Counted from the first letter of the stretch, positions 40,203 through 49,868 are shown. The stretch: DNA of 64,000 nucleotides from Bin87 sp034423575 (GCA_034423575.1 DAOUIF010000033.1:1-64000), one strand, 5' to 3'. The notes: generated from the sequence alone by a model not told the origin. Numbers and translations: made by a program.

Positions 40203-41960
40203 GTGACCGCGCCAACGGAATCTCCGTTTGTCGGCATCCTCGCCGAAGCCTGCCGCCGCTGGGACGATCTGACCGCGGGGGACCGGCCCTGGATCCGCGT
40301 CGGCACCGGATTGGCTGGCGAAGCTGCTGGCGGGTTTGAGGTCCTCGCCTCGGTCAACGCGGCCCTGGAACAACAGCAGGTGGCCGCCAACGTTTCGGAA
40401 GTCGGGACCCTTGGCCTGTGTTTCGCCGAGCCGTTGCTAGATGTGCAGATGCCCAATGGCCCCCGGGTTTTTTACGGTCGGACCACTCCGGAATTGGCAG
40501 ACCGCATCGTCCGTGAGCACGTGGCCGGTGGGTCACCATTGACCGAACACGCCATTGGCTACCTTGGGGACAATGCCCAAGCGCCTCCAGGCATCTCGAA
40601 CCTTGCGGACCACCCGATGATGGCTTTGCAGCAGCGTATCGCCCTGCGCAACGCCGGCAACATAGATCCGTCCAATCTCCACCAATACATCGCCAACGGT
40701 GGGTACGCGGCCCTGAACAAAGCGCTCACCGAGATGTCTCCCGGAGACGCTCTCGGCGAGGTTAGAACATCCGGCCTTCGCGGCCGCGGCGGCGCGGCGT
40801 TCCCGGCCGGGATCAAATGGGGGTTCCTGGCCGGTAATCCGGATCCCAACAAGTACATCCTTTGCAACTGCGAGGAGGGTGACCCCGGCGCTTTCAATGA
40901 TCGCGGCATCCTCGAGAGCGATCCCGCCACGGTCGTCGAGGGTATCACCATCGCAGGCTACGCTTGCAACGCCAACCGCGGTTACATCTTCATCCGCCAG
41001 GGCCATAACCAGCCCATCGATCGCACTCGCGCCGTCATCCGTCAGGCCTACGAACTTGGGCTCCTGGGCCAGAACATCCTGGGTACCGATTTCTCCTTCG
41101 ACGTGGAGGTCGCCCTGACGGGTGACTCCTACGTGTCCGGCGAGGAAACCGCGTTAATGGAGGCCATCGAAGGAAAGCGCTCCATGCCGCGCTTCCGGCC
41201 TCCATTCCCGGCCCAGGTGGGCGTTTTCGGCAAGCCGTCGAACATCAACAACGTCAAGACCCTTGCCTACGTGCCCGAGATCGTGGCGCGCGGCGGGCAG
41301 TGGTTCGCCGGCATTGGAACCCAACCTGACCCCGACAACAGGATCAACGGAAGCAGCGGCACCGCCATCCTCTGCCTTTCGGGCGACATCACCTACACTG
41401 GGCTGATTGAAGTCCCGTTGGGAATGACGTTACGCCAGGTGCTCTTCGACATGGCCGGCGGGGTTCCCAATGGCAAATCCATGAAACTTCTCCAGACTGG
41501 CGGCCCGCTGGGGGGTGTCCTCTCCGCCAGCGATGCCAATCTGGATCTCGTCCTGGACTTCGATGTCTTCCGCACGGCCGGCGCTATCCTTGGTTCTGGC
41601 GGCATCATCGTCGCCGATGAGGATACCTGCGTCGTGGACCTGACCCGCAACCTGATCGCCTTTTGCCAGTACGAATCCTGTGGAAAGTGCTTCCCCTGCC
41701 GCATGGGAATGAGCCACCTGCTGGAAGTCCTGGAGCGCATCAGCAACCTCGAGGGCACTGACGAAGACCTCGCACTGATGCGCAACATCGGCGAAAACAT
41801 GCAGGCCGGTTCGTTGTGCGGGCACGGACAACTCGGATTCAACCCGGTCTCTTCCGCGCTCCGCTATTTCGGGCATGAATTCGAGGCGCACATTCGCGAA
41901 AAGCGCCACACCGGGGATTGTCCCGACCAGGTGTTCTCGCCCCGCCTCACTCGCCGCTGA
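40203..41960 (+). CDS. NuoF-like NAD(H)/FMN subunit
   Basis: 585 residues. The N-terminal 110 residues form a thioredoxin-like segment that has lost its cluster cysteines; GLRGRGGAAFPAGIKW is the NADH/FMN-binding glycine loop, CNCEEGDPGAF and ALTGDSYVSGEETAL are also typical, and ESCGKCFPCRMG plus a later Cys near 540 bind a [4Fe-4S] cluster. It exchanges hydride with NAD(P)H. It starts 15 bases after the NuoE-like gene. The closest architectures are NAD-dependent formate dehydrogenases and electron-bifurcating enzymes. Confidence 0.93.
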   Translation: MTAPTESPFVGILAEACRRWDDLTAGDRPWIRVGTGLAGEAAGGFEVLASVNAALEQQQVAANVSEVGTLGLCFAEPLLDVQMPNGPRVFYGRTTPELADRIVREHVAGGSPLTEHAIGYLGDNAQAPPGISNLADHPMMALQQRIALRNAGNIDPSNLHQYIANGGYAALNKALTEMSPGDALGEVRTSGLRGRGGAAFPAGIKWGFLAGNPDPNKYILCNCEEGDPGAFNDRGILESDPATVVEGITIAGYACNANRGYIFIRQGHNQPIDRTRAVIRQAYELGLLGQNILGTDFSFDVEVALTGDSYVSGEETALMEAIEGKRSMPRFRPPFPAQVGVFGKPSNINNVKTLAYVPEIVARGGQWFAGIGTQPDPDNRINGSSGTAILCLSGDITYTGLIEVPLGMTLRQVLFDMAGGVPNGKSMKLLQTGGPLGGVLSASDANLDLVLDFDVFRTAGAILGSGGIIVADEDTCVVDLTRNLIAFCQYESCGKCFPCRMGMSHLLEVLERISNLEGTDEDLALMRNIGENMQAGSLCGHGQLGFNPVSSALRYFGHEFEAHIREKRHTGDCPDQVFSPRLTRR

Positions 41961-42009
41961 TGGCCTCTGCCTGATCCTGTGGCCGCTCCATTTTGGACTA
42001 GGAATAGCC

Positions 42010-44844
42010 ATGCCTGACGATATCACCATCTCCATAGACGGGGTGGAAATCAAGACGCAACCCGGGAAGATGGTGCTCGAAGCTGCCATCGACGCCGGCG
42101 TGTACGTTCCGTATCTCTGCTACCACTCTGGCATGAAACCCTATGCCGCCTGCCGGATGTGCGTCGTGGTTGCGGAAAACGAGCGGGGCCGGGTCCCGGG
42201 CTTCCCCGCCGCCTGTACCCTGGCTGCTACCGACGGCATGACCGTTTGGAGCGAGACCCCCGACGTGATCGAACTCCGCCGCTCCGTTATGCAGATGCTC
42301 ATCGCTGAACATCCCAACGGTTGCCTCACTTGCCACCGCGTCGAAATCTGCGGCCCTTCAGACGTCTGCCTGCGCCACGTCTCGGTAAACGATCGCTGTA
42401 TCACCTGCCCCAAGAACGAGCGCTGCGAGTTCAAGGATACGGTCCGGTACTTAGGAATGGAGTTGGAATCTCCCATGTCCTATGTGTACCGGGACATCCC
42501 GTTGGAGGTCAGCGACCCGTTCTACGACCGCGACTACAATCTGTGCATCACTTGTGGCCGCTGCGTTCGGGCGTGCGAAGAAGTCCGTGGCGACAACGCC
42601 ATCTGTTTCACCGAGCGGTCCGGTAACGCCTTGGTTGGAACCTCATTCGGCGCCTCTCTGCTGGAGTCAGGTTGCGAGTTCTGCGGCGCCTGTATCGACG
42701 TGTGCCCGGTCGGCGCTCTTACCGAACGGGAGGGCAAATGGGAAAAGGCGGCTCGGGTGGAACGCACCATCTGTACCCATTGCCCCGTCGGCTGCCAGAT
42801 GAATCTCGAAATCAACGAGCAAGGCCGGGTGATCCGCGCCATACCGGAGCTCAACTCCCCGGGCAACCGGGGTCAGGCATGCTACAAAGGTAAATTCGGC
42901 CTCGGTCACCTGACCAGCGGTCAGCGCCTGCGCCGACCCATGATCCGCCGCAACGGTCGGCTGGAAAACGCCACATGGGAAGAAGCGTTGGACCTGGTTG
43001 CCGAACGATTGCGCCCCCACCAGGCCGGCAGCGGTTTCGGCCTGATCACCGCTCCCGACAGCACCAACGAGGAGCTCTACCTGGCCCAGAAGTTCGCCCG
43101 CCTCGGCATGAACACCAACAACGTCGATCATTCCGGTAACATCCAGCCCGCCCTCACCGGGGCCCTGGAAGACGTTCTCGGCTATCCGGGCGCCACAAAT
43201 TCCATCTGGGACCTGGAAAAAGCCGGCTGCATCCTGGTGTTCAACACCAACGTGACGGAAAGCCACAACGTCGTGGGTGTGCCGATCAAGCGAGCCGCCC
43301 GCAACGGCACTCCGCTCATCGTCATAGATACCCGGGAAGTGGAGCTGACCCGATACGCCGACCTCTGGCTCCGCCCCGTGCCGGGTACCGAGTTGCTGCT
43401 GCTGGGAGCCATTCTGAAGCAGGTGCTCCAGGACGGTTTGATTGACGCGGAGTGGCTCGCCGAACACGCGGACAGCTACGACACGCTGGCTTATGAGCTG
43501 GAACGGCTGAGTGACGACGCCATCGCAGCTACGGGAGTGACCCTCGAAGACATCGCCCGCGGCGCCCGCATGTATGGCGAAGCGGATACTGGCGCGATCG
43601 TATACGGCCTGGACAACCTCCCTGCTGCTATCTCACGAGAATGCGTGGTGGCGTTGGCCGATTTGGCGTTGCTCACGCGCAATGTGGACCAGCCCGCCGG
43701 CGGAATATTCCCCATGCGCCAAGGGGCTAACGGGCAGGGCGCCATCGATGTGGGATGCTTGCCCGACCGCCTTCCCGGAGGCGCCCCAACCTTTGACGAT
43801 GCGCACCGCGCCCACGTGGAGGAAACCTGGGGAGCGCCACTGCCACCTTCCGCCGGGGCGAGCGCCGCTTCCATGCTTGAGTCAGTGGGTGGCGCCATTA
43901 CATCAATGCTGCTCGTCGGAGACAGCCCGAACTACTCCAACGGCTTGCTCGGCAGTGATTTGGCCGTTTTCGAGCAGCTTGAATTCCTCGCCGTGGTCGA
44001 CACCTTCCTTTCGCCCGTCGCCCAGGTCGCGGACGTAGTTTTGCCCCGCGCCACTTTCGCTGAAAAGAACGGGACGTTTACGAACCTGGAACGTCGAGTC
44101 CAGCGTGTTCGCCCTGCGGTCAACGTACGCAACAACGACGCTATGCCCGAAGGGTGGGTATTCGCCGAGTTGGCCCGCCGATTGGACATTGGGGGACTGA
44201 ACTATGATGACCCCGCACAGGTGATGGATGAAATAGCGTCGGTAGCACCGAACTACCGGGGAATCAGTTACCAGCGATTGGCTGAGGAAACGACTTTGGT
44301 CATGCAGACCGGAGTGGAATCGCCCCGTCCGACGCAGCTGTTGTACACCACCCGGGAGGAACGCGGGATACAGTGGCCCTGTCCCACACCCACCAGTCCC
44401 TCATCCCCTATGCTGTACGCGGCCGGATTCCCTAACGGACGAGCCGAACCTGGAGCGCCGCTGTTCCGTGCCGTGGCGGTCAATACCGACCCCGACCTGC
44501 CCGCTGTCTTGGCCCCCGGACGAGTCCTGCTCCAGAGCGAGAGAGACATCACCATCGAATCTGGCGAGCTCAATCAAATAGTGCGCGACGAGCAGGTGCG
44601 CATCAATCCGGCCGATGCTGCCTCCTGGGGCATAACCGGTGACGCAAGTGTGGCTGTTGTTACTGCCGGCAACCGCACAACCGGAATTGCCTGCGTTGAT
44701 CCGGCTGTCCCGCCCGGAGTCGTGTCCATCACCGCCTTGTTCGGACAACTGGCAGTCGAGCTGCAGACATCGGAAGACATCAATCCCATGGCCCGCGTGC
44801 CTGGACTGCATCTCGAGCCCTGCCGCGTCGAATTGGCAGCATGA
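42010..44844 (+). CDS. NuoG/formate dehydrogenase alpha-like molybdopterin-fold subunit without Sec/Cys ligand
   Basis: 944 residues: N-terminal [2Fe-2S] ferredoxin domain (YLCYHSGMKPYAACRMC), His-Cys cluster domain with an unusual Cys-rich stretch (residues 100-145), two [4Fe-4S] motifs (CITCGRCVRAC, CEFCGACIDVCPVGA), a fifth cluster (CTHCPVGC...C), then MopB core and C-terminal domains. Where formate dehydrogenases have Sec/Cys and a nearby His, this protein reads NNVDHSGNIQPAL: Ser, and no His. The Mo site is therefore probably lost or altered. ATG 42010 fits the ferredoxin-domain start. The FNR-like gene follows. Confidence 0.9.
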   Translation: MPDDITISIDGVEIKTQPGKMVLEAAIDAGVYVPYLCYHSGMKPYAACRMCVVVAENERGRVPGFPAACTLAATDGMTVWSETPDVIELRRSVMQMLIAEHPNGCLTCHRVEICGPSDVCLRHVSVNDRCITCPKNERCEFKDTVRYLGMELESPMSYVYRDIPLEVSDPFYDRDYNLCITCGRCVRACEEVRGDNAICFTERSGNALVGTSFGASLLESGCEFCGACIDVCPVGALTEREGKWEKAARVERTICTHCPVGCQMNLEINEQGRVIRAIPELNSPGNRGQACYKGKFGLGHLTSGQRLRRPMIRRNGRLENATWEEALDLVAERLRPHQAGSGFGLITAPDSTNEELYLAQKFARLGMNTNNVDHSGNIQPALTGALEDVLGYPGATNSIWDLEKAGCILVFNTNVTESHNVVGVPIKRAARNGTPLIVIDTREVELTRYADLWLRPVPGTELLLLGAILKQVLQDGLIDAEWLAEHADSYDTLAYELERLSDDAIAATGVTLEDIARGARMYGEADTGAIVYGLDNLPAAISRECVVALADLALLTRNVDQPAGGIFPMRQGANGQGAIDVGCLPDRLPGGAPTFDDAHRAHVEETWGAPLPPSAGASAASMLESVGGAITSMLLVGDSPNYSNGLLGSDLAVFEQLEFLAVVDTFLSPVAQVADVVLPRATFAEKNGTFTNLERRVQRVRPAVNVRNNDAMPEGWVFAELARRLDIGGLNYDDPAQVMDEIASVAPNYRGISYQRLAEETTLVMQTGVESPRPTQLLYTTREERGIQWPCPTPTSPSSPMLYAAGFPNGRAEPGAPLFRAVAVNTDPDLPAVLAPGRVLLQSERDITIESGELNQIVRDEQVRINPADAASWGITGDASVAVVTAGNRTTGIACVDPAVPPGVVSITALFGQLAVELQTSEDINPMARVPGLHLEPCRVELAA

Positions 44845-44971
44845 CGTCGTCAATCATGCCGGCGCGAATCTTAACGGAGAATATACGTACAAAATTGAGC
44901 GTCGGTTTTCCCCAGACTCGCCGCCTTGTGCATGGAGCGAACGCCGATCAAATCCGTCCAGTGGAGCCAGA

Positions 44972-45727
44972 ATGACAACTTCACCTTCCGCAACCGCCAG
45001 TCGCGACCGCACTGTCAATCTGCCGCGGGCCCGACTGGTGGAACGCATCGATTACACCGACGACCTGATGGTCATCAAAGTGGAGCCGCAGGGTTTCGAT
45101 TTCAAGTTCAAGCCGGGCCAATATTGCACCCTGGGACTGGACGGCATCGAGCGCGCCTATTCAATCGTCTCCGCGCCCCACGAGCCTCTGTTGGAAATCT
45201 TCGTTGAACTGGTTCCGGAAGGTGAACTCACTCCGAGAATGTGGCGCATGGAAATCGGCGATACCATGTCCATCCGCCCCCGGCCTAAGGGCATCTTCTT
45301 GATGGATCCATCCGCCACCCAGCACCTGATGCTGGGCACTGTGACTGGCGTGGCGCCTTTTGTCAGCATCGTGCGCGATCACCTGCACTACGGTCGTGAC
45401 GGGCATCACTTCTACGTTATTGAGGGCGCTTCGTACCGGGACGAGTTCGTCTACGATGTCGAATTGGCGCAGCTAGCCGCCGCGCATCCCGACGCAGTGA
45501 CCTTCGTGCCCGCCGTGAGTCGGCCGACTGAAGAGCGCAACGTCGGGTGGGAAGGCGCGACCGGACGCCTCAACAACATCGTAGCCGATCAGCTTGAGCG
45601 CTTCGCCCTGGACCGTTCCCAGACCCTCGTTTACGCTTGCGGCCACCCGGGGATGATCGAAGCGAGCCGGGAGATCGTGACCAGCGACGGATGGCGCTGG
45701 ACCGAAGAGCGCTTCTGGAAGGAGTAA
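44972..45727 (+). CDS. Ferredoxin-NADP reductase-like FAD protein
   Basis: 251 residues. FKFKPGQYCTLGL and RAYSIVSAP are the FAD-binding motifs, GTVTGVAPFVSIVRD and YACGHPGMIEA the NAD(P)-binding ones; the C-terminus ends EERFWKE, similar to bacterial FNRs. ATG 44972 has GTGGAG upstream; an earlier in-frame start at 44639 lies inside the previous gene and is rejected. With NuoE/F/G-like subunits before it, it may give the complex an NADPH- or ferredoxin-linked second site. Confidence 0.9.
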   Translation: MTTSPSATASRDRTVNLPRARLVERIDYTDDLMVIKVEPQGFDFKFKPGQYCTLGLDGIERAYSIVSAPHEPLLEIFVELVPEGELTPRMWRMEIGDTMSIRPRPKGIFLMDPSATQHLMLGTVTGVAPFVSIVRDHLHYGRDGHHFYVIEGASYRDEFVYDVELAQLAAAHPDAVTFVPAVSRPTEERNVGWEGATGRLNNIVADQLERFALDRSQTLVYACGHPGMIEASREIVTSDGWRWTEERFWKE

Positions 45728-45749
45728 CGCCTCATCACAGAGTGTTGTC

Positions 45750-47123
45750 ATGACTAGCATTGCCGAGTACGTGTCCAATTACTCCGCCAACCTGCACTTT
45801 GGCGACATTCCGTTCGATACCGTTCACCTGCTCAAGCGGATGATCATTGACACCGTGGGATGCGCCGTTGGCGGTTACACGTCGGAACCAAGCAAGATCG
45901 CGCGGGATCTGGCGACAGAAGTCACCGGGCACCGCCGACCGGTAACCATCATCGGCAACGGGCTGACCAGCAGTCCGGAACTGGCCACCTTCGCCAACGG
46001 CGTGATGATTCGCTACCTGGATTTCAACGACGGTTACACCACTCAGGAATCAGGGCATCCCAGCGATAGCATTGCCGCCACCCTCGCGGGCGCAGAATTG
46101 GCGGGAGCCGGAGGTCGCCGGTTGATCACCGCGACCGCAGTCGCGTACGAGGCTTTCTGTCGCTTCGGCGACGCCTGCAACATCCGGTCCCTCGGATTTG
46201 ACCACGTTACCAACGGCGCCATTGCGAGTTCCGTCGGGGCAGCCCGCGCCATGGGCCTGTCTGCGACGCAAACCGAGCAGGCGCTCAACCTTGGAATAAC
46301 GCCCAACCTGGCCTTGGGGCAAACGCGGGTTGGCGAACTCTCCCACTGGAAAGGATGCGCTTACGCCAACGCCAGCCGGAATGCGGTTTTCGCAGCTCTG
46401 CTCGCCGAGCGAGGGCTGACCGGGCCTACCCCCGTATTCGAGGGCGAGCTGGGCTTCTTCTCCGCGGTGACCAAAGAGCCGTACCGACTGGAACCCTTTG
46501 GCGGAGACCAGGGTCAACCGTTCAAGGTCCACGAGTGCAACATCAAGCAGTTTGCCCTGGGTCTTTACTCACAAACTGTCGTTGAGGCTGCGTTGGACGC
46601 CCGCCGCCAGGTGCCGGGCTTCAACGTATCCGATGTCGACGACGTCCACATCCGCACCCTACAGAAGGCCATCGATATCATGGCCGGCGATGAGGAGAAG
46701 TATCACCCAAAGACCCGCGAGTCCGCCGACCACAGCATGCCTTACGCCACCGCGATCGCGTTGACGCACAACACCCTCAACGAGAGCCACTTTTCCGACG
46801 AGTACATCAACGACCCGGGGATAGCCGCCCTGATCAGTCGCACGCGGATCGAAGCGTCGGAAGAAGCCAACCGGCGCGTGCCGGAGGCCATGCTCTGCAA
46901 CTTCGATTTGCGGATGAACGACGGCCGAACCTACAGCTCCGAGGTGGCCCATTTCCGCGGTCACCATCTCAATCCCATGACCGACGCGGAGGTCGAGGCG
47001 AAATTCCGAGGCCTGTGTGAAAGCCTGCTCGCCCCGGAACAGACTGAGGAGTTGCTGTCCCGTTTGTGGCACCTCGAGGATGAATCCAGCATCAGCGACT
47101 TGTTGCGCCTCACCCGTATCTGA
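45750..47123 (+). CDS. MmgE/PrpD family protein
   Basis: 457 residues. IDTVGCAVGGYTSEPSKIARD, FANGVMIRYLDFNDGY and HPSDSIAATLAGAELAG are typical of the MmgE/PrpD family, which includes 2-methylcitrate dehydratase, cis-aconitate decarboxylase and racemase-like members. The substrate is not evident, and no methylcitrate-cycle genes are nearby. It starts 22 bases after the FNR-like gene but is probably functionally unrelated. A hairpin 17 bases after the stop separates it from the convergent gene. Confidence 0.92.
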   Translation: MTSIAEYVSNYSANLHFGDIPFDTVHLLKRMIIDTVGCAVGGYTSEPSKIARDLATEVTGHRRPVTIIGNGLTSSPELATFANGVMIRYLDFNDGYTTQESGHPSDSIAATLAGAELAGAGGRRLITATAVAYEAFCRFGDACNIRSLGFDHVTNGAIASSVGAARAMGLSATQTEQALNLGITPNLALGQTRVGELSHWKGCAYANASRNAVFAALLAERGLTGPTPVFEGELGFFSAVTKEPYRLEPFGGDQGQPFKVHECNIKQFALGLYSQTVVEAALDARRQVPGFNVSDVDDVHIRTLQKAIDIMAGDEEKYHPKTRESADHSMPYATAIALTHNTLNESHFSDEYINDPGIAALISRTRIEASEEANRRVPEAMLCNFDLRMNDGRTYSSEVAHFRGHHLNPMTDAEVEAKFRGLCESLLAPEQTEELLSRLWHLEDESSISDLLRLTRI

Positions 47124-47139
47124 AAATCAGCAAACAATG

Positions 47140-47163
47140 AGGGGCTGTCCATCGACAGCCCCT
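47140..47163. terminator. Bidirectional terminator between convergent genes
   Basis: AGGGGCTGTC (47140-47149), CATC loop, GACAGCCCCT (47154-47163): a perfect 10-bp stem. On the minus strand it is followed by CATTGTTTGCTGATTTTC, T-rich; on the plus strand the T run is weak. It lies 16 bases after MmgE/PrpD. Confidence 0.75.
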
Positions 47164-47190
47164 TCGAATTGCGGATTATGGAGTACGGCT

Positions 47191-47613
47191 CTAGGCGCCG
47201 ATTCTCGTACCGTCGGGGTAGGTGTAGCCGCTCCGGTCGTTGTATCCACCCGAGGCCGGGAATATCTGGCGGTACAGGCCCCGCGCTCGCTGCTTCACTA
47301 CACCGTTGGCGGCGTCTTTCGTCGGCGTGGGTTTGGCGTTCTGGTCCTTGTAAAACTGGGACTGTAACGGGCTGTCGTTTTCCATTTCCCAGATGCACAA
47401 ATAGCGCAGCACGCCGTTTGCCTGGTCATCCGCCGGGTCCAGCATGAACCGCCGCGCGCTGACGTAGCCGGGGATGGACATGCGTTCCGGCAGGTGCTCC
47501 TCGTTGTACCACTTGTTGAAAACCTCGTCGTCGGCCTCGTCGACCTCCATCATGACGACGAGAACCGTCGTGCCTACTTCCTGGTTTGCCCTCAGGCCGT
47601 TGCTGCTGGTCAT
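47191..47613 (-). CDS. EthD-like/dimeric alpha-beta barrel protein
   Basis: 140 residues. VLVVMMEVDEADDEVFNKWYNEEHLPERMSIPGYVSARRF is the pattern of small EthD/DUF4286-type ferredoxin-like dimers, which often act in degradation pathways. The C-terminal 40 residues are Gly/Tyr-rich and probably disordered. Its enzymatic role, if any, is unknown. It is convergent with MmgE/PrpD and is followed, on the same strand upstream, by the NHL gene (gap about 50 bases). Confidence 0.8.
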   Translation of the reverse strand: MTSSNGLRANQEVGTTVLVVMMEVDEADDEVFNKWYNEEHLPERMSIPGYVSARRFMLDPADDQANGVLRYLCIWEMENDSPLQSQFYKDQNAKPTPTKDAANGVVKQRARGLYRQIFPASGGYNDRSGYTYPDGTRIGA

Positions 47614-47667
47614 GGCGCCTCCTGTATTCTCTGGGGCAGGTGGAAAGGAGTCAGGTATTACCGGCCC

Positions 47668-48621
47668 CTACAACCGTCGGTAGATTTGCACGCGGTGCCG
47701 GTAGCAGTCGGCCACGAAGACCAATCCGTCTTGGCTCAAGGTGACGGCCGCGGGTCGATAGAACCGGCTCTTCAGCTCAATGTTCTGCGTCGCTTTGTCG
47801 AGTTTCTCCTCAATGTCCGGATTGGCGTCGAGGAATGTGCGCGCCCACTTGGAGGTTCCAGAGTGACCGACCAGCGTGTCGATCACCTGCCCCTCGGTGT
47901 TCAGCACCTGCACACGGTCGTTCCACCAATCGCACACGTAGATGCGACCATCGCCTACGGCCAGTCCGTTGGGCCGCGAAAACCCGTCGCCTCCGTCTCT
48001 GCCGTCGAACCCGGCCAGGAACCGACCATCGGCTGCGAATTTCTGGATCCGGTCATTTCGCCAGTCGGACACATACACCGCTCCGACGGAATCCGTCGCA
48101 ACTCCCCAGGGCATATCGAATTGACCGGGACCGCTGCCGTAAGTGCCCCAAACTGCCAGCGGTTTGCCGTCCGCTGTGAACCGTTGAATCCGGTGGTTCA
48201 GGGAGTCGGCGACTACCAGTGTGCCGTCGGGCGCAACAGCCATGCCCGATGGGCGGTTCAACTGACCGAAGCCGTTGCCGAACTCTCCCCAATGGCCCAG
48301 GAACTCGCCCTCCGCCGTAAATATGGAGATCCGATGAGTGTTCTCGTCGGCCAGGTACAGGTTGCCGTCCGCCCCGAATGCGATGGCGGTCACCCAGATG
48401 AACTGTCCCGGGGCCTCTCCCCAACCGCAAAACTCGCCGACGTAATCGCCGTCAATGGTGCACCGGGTGACCCGAACCGCTTCGGGCTGGTTCGGATTGG
48501 CGCGGCTGGCTACGTGCAGGAGGCCGTCAGGGCCCAGCGCCAGGGAAACCGGGCCGCTGAATCCCGGTCCGCCGGCAGACAGCAGGCCAATCACACCGTG
48601 GTACTGGTACAGGCCCGTCAT
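47668..48621 (-). CDS. NHL-repeat beta-propeller protein
   Basis: About 317 residues with six NHL-type blades: repeats of GDG-x-V-x-VAD-x-x-NHRIQ-x-F (for example ADENTHRISIF, ADSLNHRIQRF, SDWRNDRIQKF, CDWWNDRVQVL, ADCYRHRVQIY). Propellers of this kind bind ligands or proteins or act as lyases; no signal peptide is visible. ATG 48621 (MTGLYQYHGVIGLL) is chosen to avoid overlap with the acyl-CoA dehydrogenase gene; an upstream start at 48696 is possible. Function unknown. Confidence 0.85.
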   Translation of the reverse strand: MTGLYQYHGVIGLLSAGGPGFSGPVSLALGPDGLLHVASRANPNQPEAVRVTRCTIDGDYVGEFCGWGEAPGQFIWVTAIAFGADGNLYLADENTHRISIFTAEGEFLGHWGEFGNGFGQLNRPSGMAVAPDGTLVVADSLNHRIQRFTADGKPLAVWGTYGSGPGQFDMPWGVATDSVGAVYVSDWRNDRIQKFAADGRFLAGFDGRDGGDGFSRPNGLAVGDGRIYVCDWWNDRVQVLNTEGQVIDTLVGHSGTSKWARTFLDANPDIEEKLDKATQNIELKSRFYRPAAVTLSQDGLVFVADCYRHRVQIYRRL

Positions 48622-48659
48622 GGAAACTGGATGATCTACGAAAGTCGTCGTCCCTTTGC

Positions 48660-49868
48660 TCAACCCAACTCGATAGTCACTGCGGGCAACCCGCATTCCA
48701 GTTTGCCGATGGTTTCAAGGCATCGGTCGTTGGCCGGCGGCATCACCGGACCCGACAGGGCGTCCCGTCGCAACCGCTCCAGCGGCGACGATTTCAGTAG
48801 TCCGCCCCCGCCGGCCAGTCGCATGGCCGAGTCGGTGACCCAGGCTCCGACCTCGGCGCAATACTGTTTGGCGCGGTTCACGGCGAGGACGGCCCCGGTC
48901 GGATCTGTGTTGCGGTCCGTCAACGCGGCGTCCACCAGCAAAAGGCGCCCGGACTGAATGGACAGGCCCATCTGGCCGACCGTTTGCTGGGTGGACGGAT
49001 GGCCGATCATCACGTCTCCACCGGGTGTCCAGGATCGTACGGTGACGTATTCGCGAATATGGTTGTACGCCGCCTCGGCGATTCCCAGGTACACGGCGGC
49101 GTATCCCAACGAAAAACTGCCCCAGTCGGCGCTGAGCAAGCGACCGGGCGGCCCGAACACAGCGTCGTGCGGGGCCACGGTATCAAAGCTGACCGAGTGG
49201 CTGGCCGTCGCCCGCATGCCGACAGCATCCCATTCGCCGGTGACGCGGACGCCACTCATATCGCTGCGGATCATGGCGGACAGGATGTTGTCACCGCCGC
49301 CTCCGCTTCCTTCTACGATGCCCGAGACAAAAAAGTAATCGGCCGCATCTGCGAGGGAGCAAAAATGCTTGGTGCCGGATACGCGGTAGCCACCGTCATC
49401 CTGGGGGACGAAAATCGTCGAAAGCACGAATCGCTCTCGGGCGGACACTCCAGGCTCGCTGGTTATGGACGCGAACAACTTGCCCGCTTCGACCGCTTCG
49501 GCGAAATACCGGCGCCGTTGCTCCGGGGTGCCGAGCCCGGCGACGAAGGACCCGAGCACATTGGTGTGCATGGTCAGGGTCAGCGCCGTTGACGGGCAGC
49601 CTCGAGCCACGGCCAGGATGCACATTGCGAAGGTGAGGGGATCAACGCCGCGCCCGCCGTACGCGGTGGGAACGCGCAACGTGAGCAAACCGGCTTCCCT
49701 CAGGTCGACGAAATTATCGATGGGGAATTCCGCCGCGGCATCGTAGTGGGCCGCGCGTGGCGAAAAGCGTTCCCGGGCCAGTTCGCCAGCGACGGCGACG
49801 AGAGTCAGTTGGCCGTCCGACATGCAGCGTCGGGCTGCGCTGGGTACGGGTTCTGAATGGATATTCAA
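48660..49868 (-). CDS. Acyl-CoA dehydrogenase family flavoprotein (DszC/HpaA-like C-terminus)
   Basis: Up to 402 residues. AGLLTLRVPTAYGGRG and SLADAADYFFVSG fit the acyl-CoA dehydrogenase fold; SGTKHFCS is the middle beta-domain FAD-binding motif; SSPLERLRRDALSGPVMPP at the end resembles the type-2 C-terminal domain of DszC-like monooxygenases. It may therefore oxidise an acyl-CoA or hydroxylate a substrate using FMNH2. MSDGQLTLVAVAG at 49823 is an alternative start. A luciferase-like monooxygenase is encoded at 56.4 kb, but there is no evidence the two are linked. Confidence 0.85.
   Translation of the reverse strand: MNIHSEPVPSAARRCMSDGQLTLVAVAGELARERFSPRAAHYDAAAEFPIDNFVDLREAGLLTLRVPTAYGGRGVDPLTFAMCILAVARGCPSTALTLTMHTNVLGSFVAGLGTPEQRRRYFAEAVEAGKLFASITSEPGVSARERFVLSTIFVPQDDGGYRVSGTKHFCSLADAADYFFVSGIVEGSGGGGDNILSAMIRSDMSGVRVTGEWDAVGMRATASHSVSFDTVAPHDAVFGPPGRLLSADWGSFSLGYAAVYLGIAEAAYNHIREYVTVRSWTPGGDVMIGHPSTQQTVGQMGLSIQSGRLLLVDAALTDRNTDPTGAVLAVNRAKQYCAEVGAWVTDSAMRLAGGGGLLKSSPLERLRRDALSGPVMPPANDRCLETIGKLECGLPAVTIELG

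Noticed and set aside
42010..44844. Formate dehydrogenase with Sec
   Set aside because: No in-frame TGA; the ligand position reads Ser in DHSGNIQPAL, so it is not a selenoprotein and probably not a classical formate dehydrogenase.
44000..49000. Replication origin
   Set aside because: Only the skew impression supports it; no dnaA, dnaN, parAB or DnaA-box cluster is visible, so it is listed as a finding and not as a feature.
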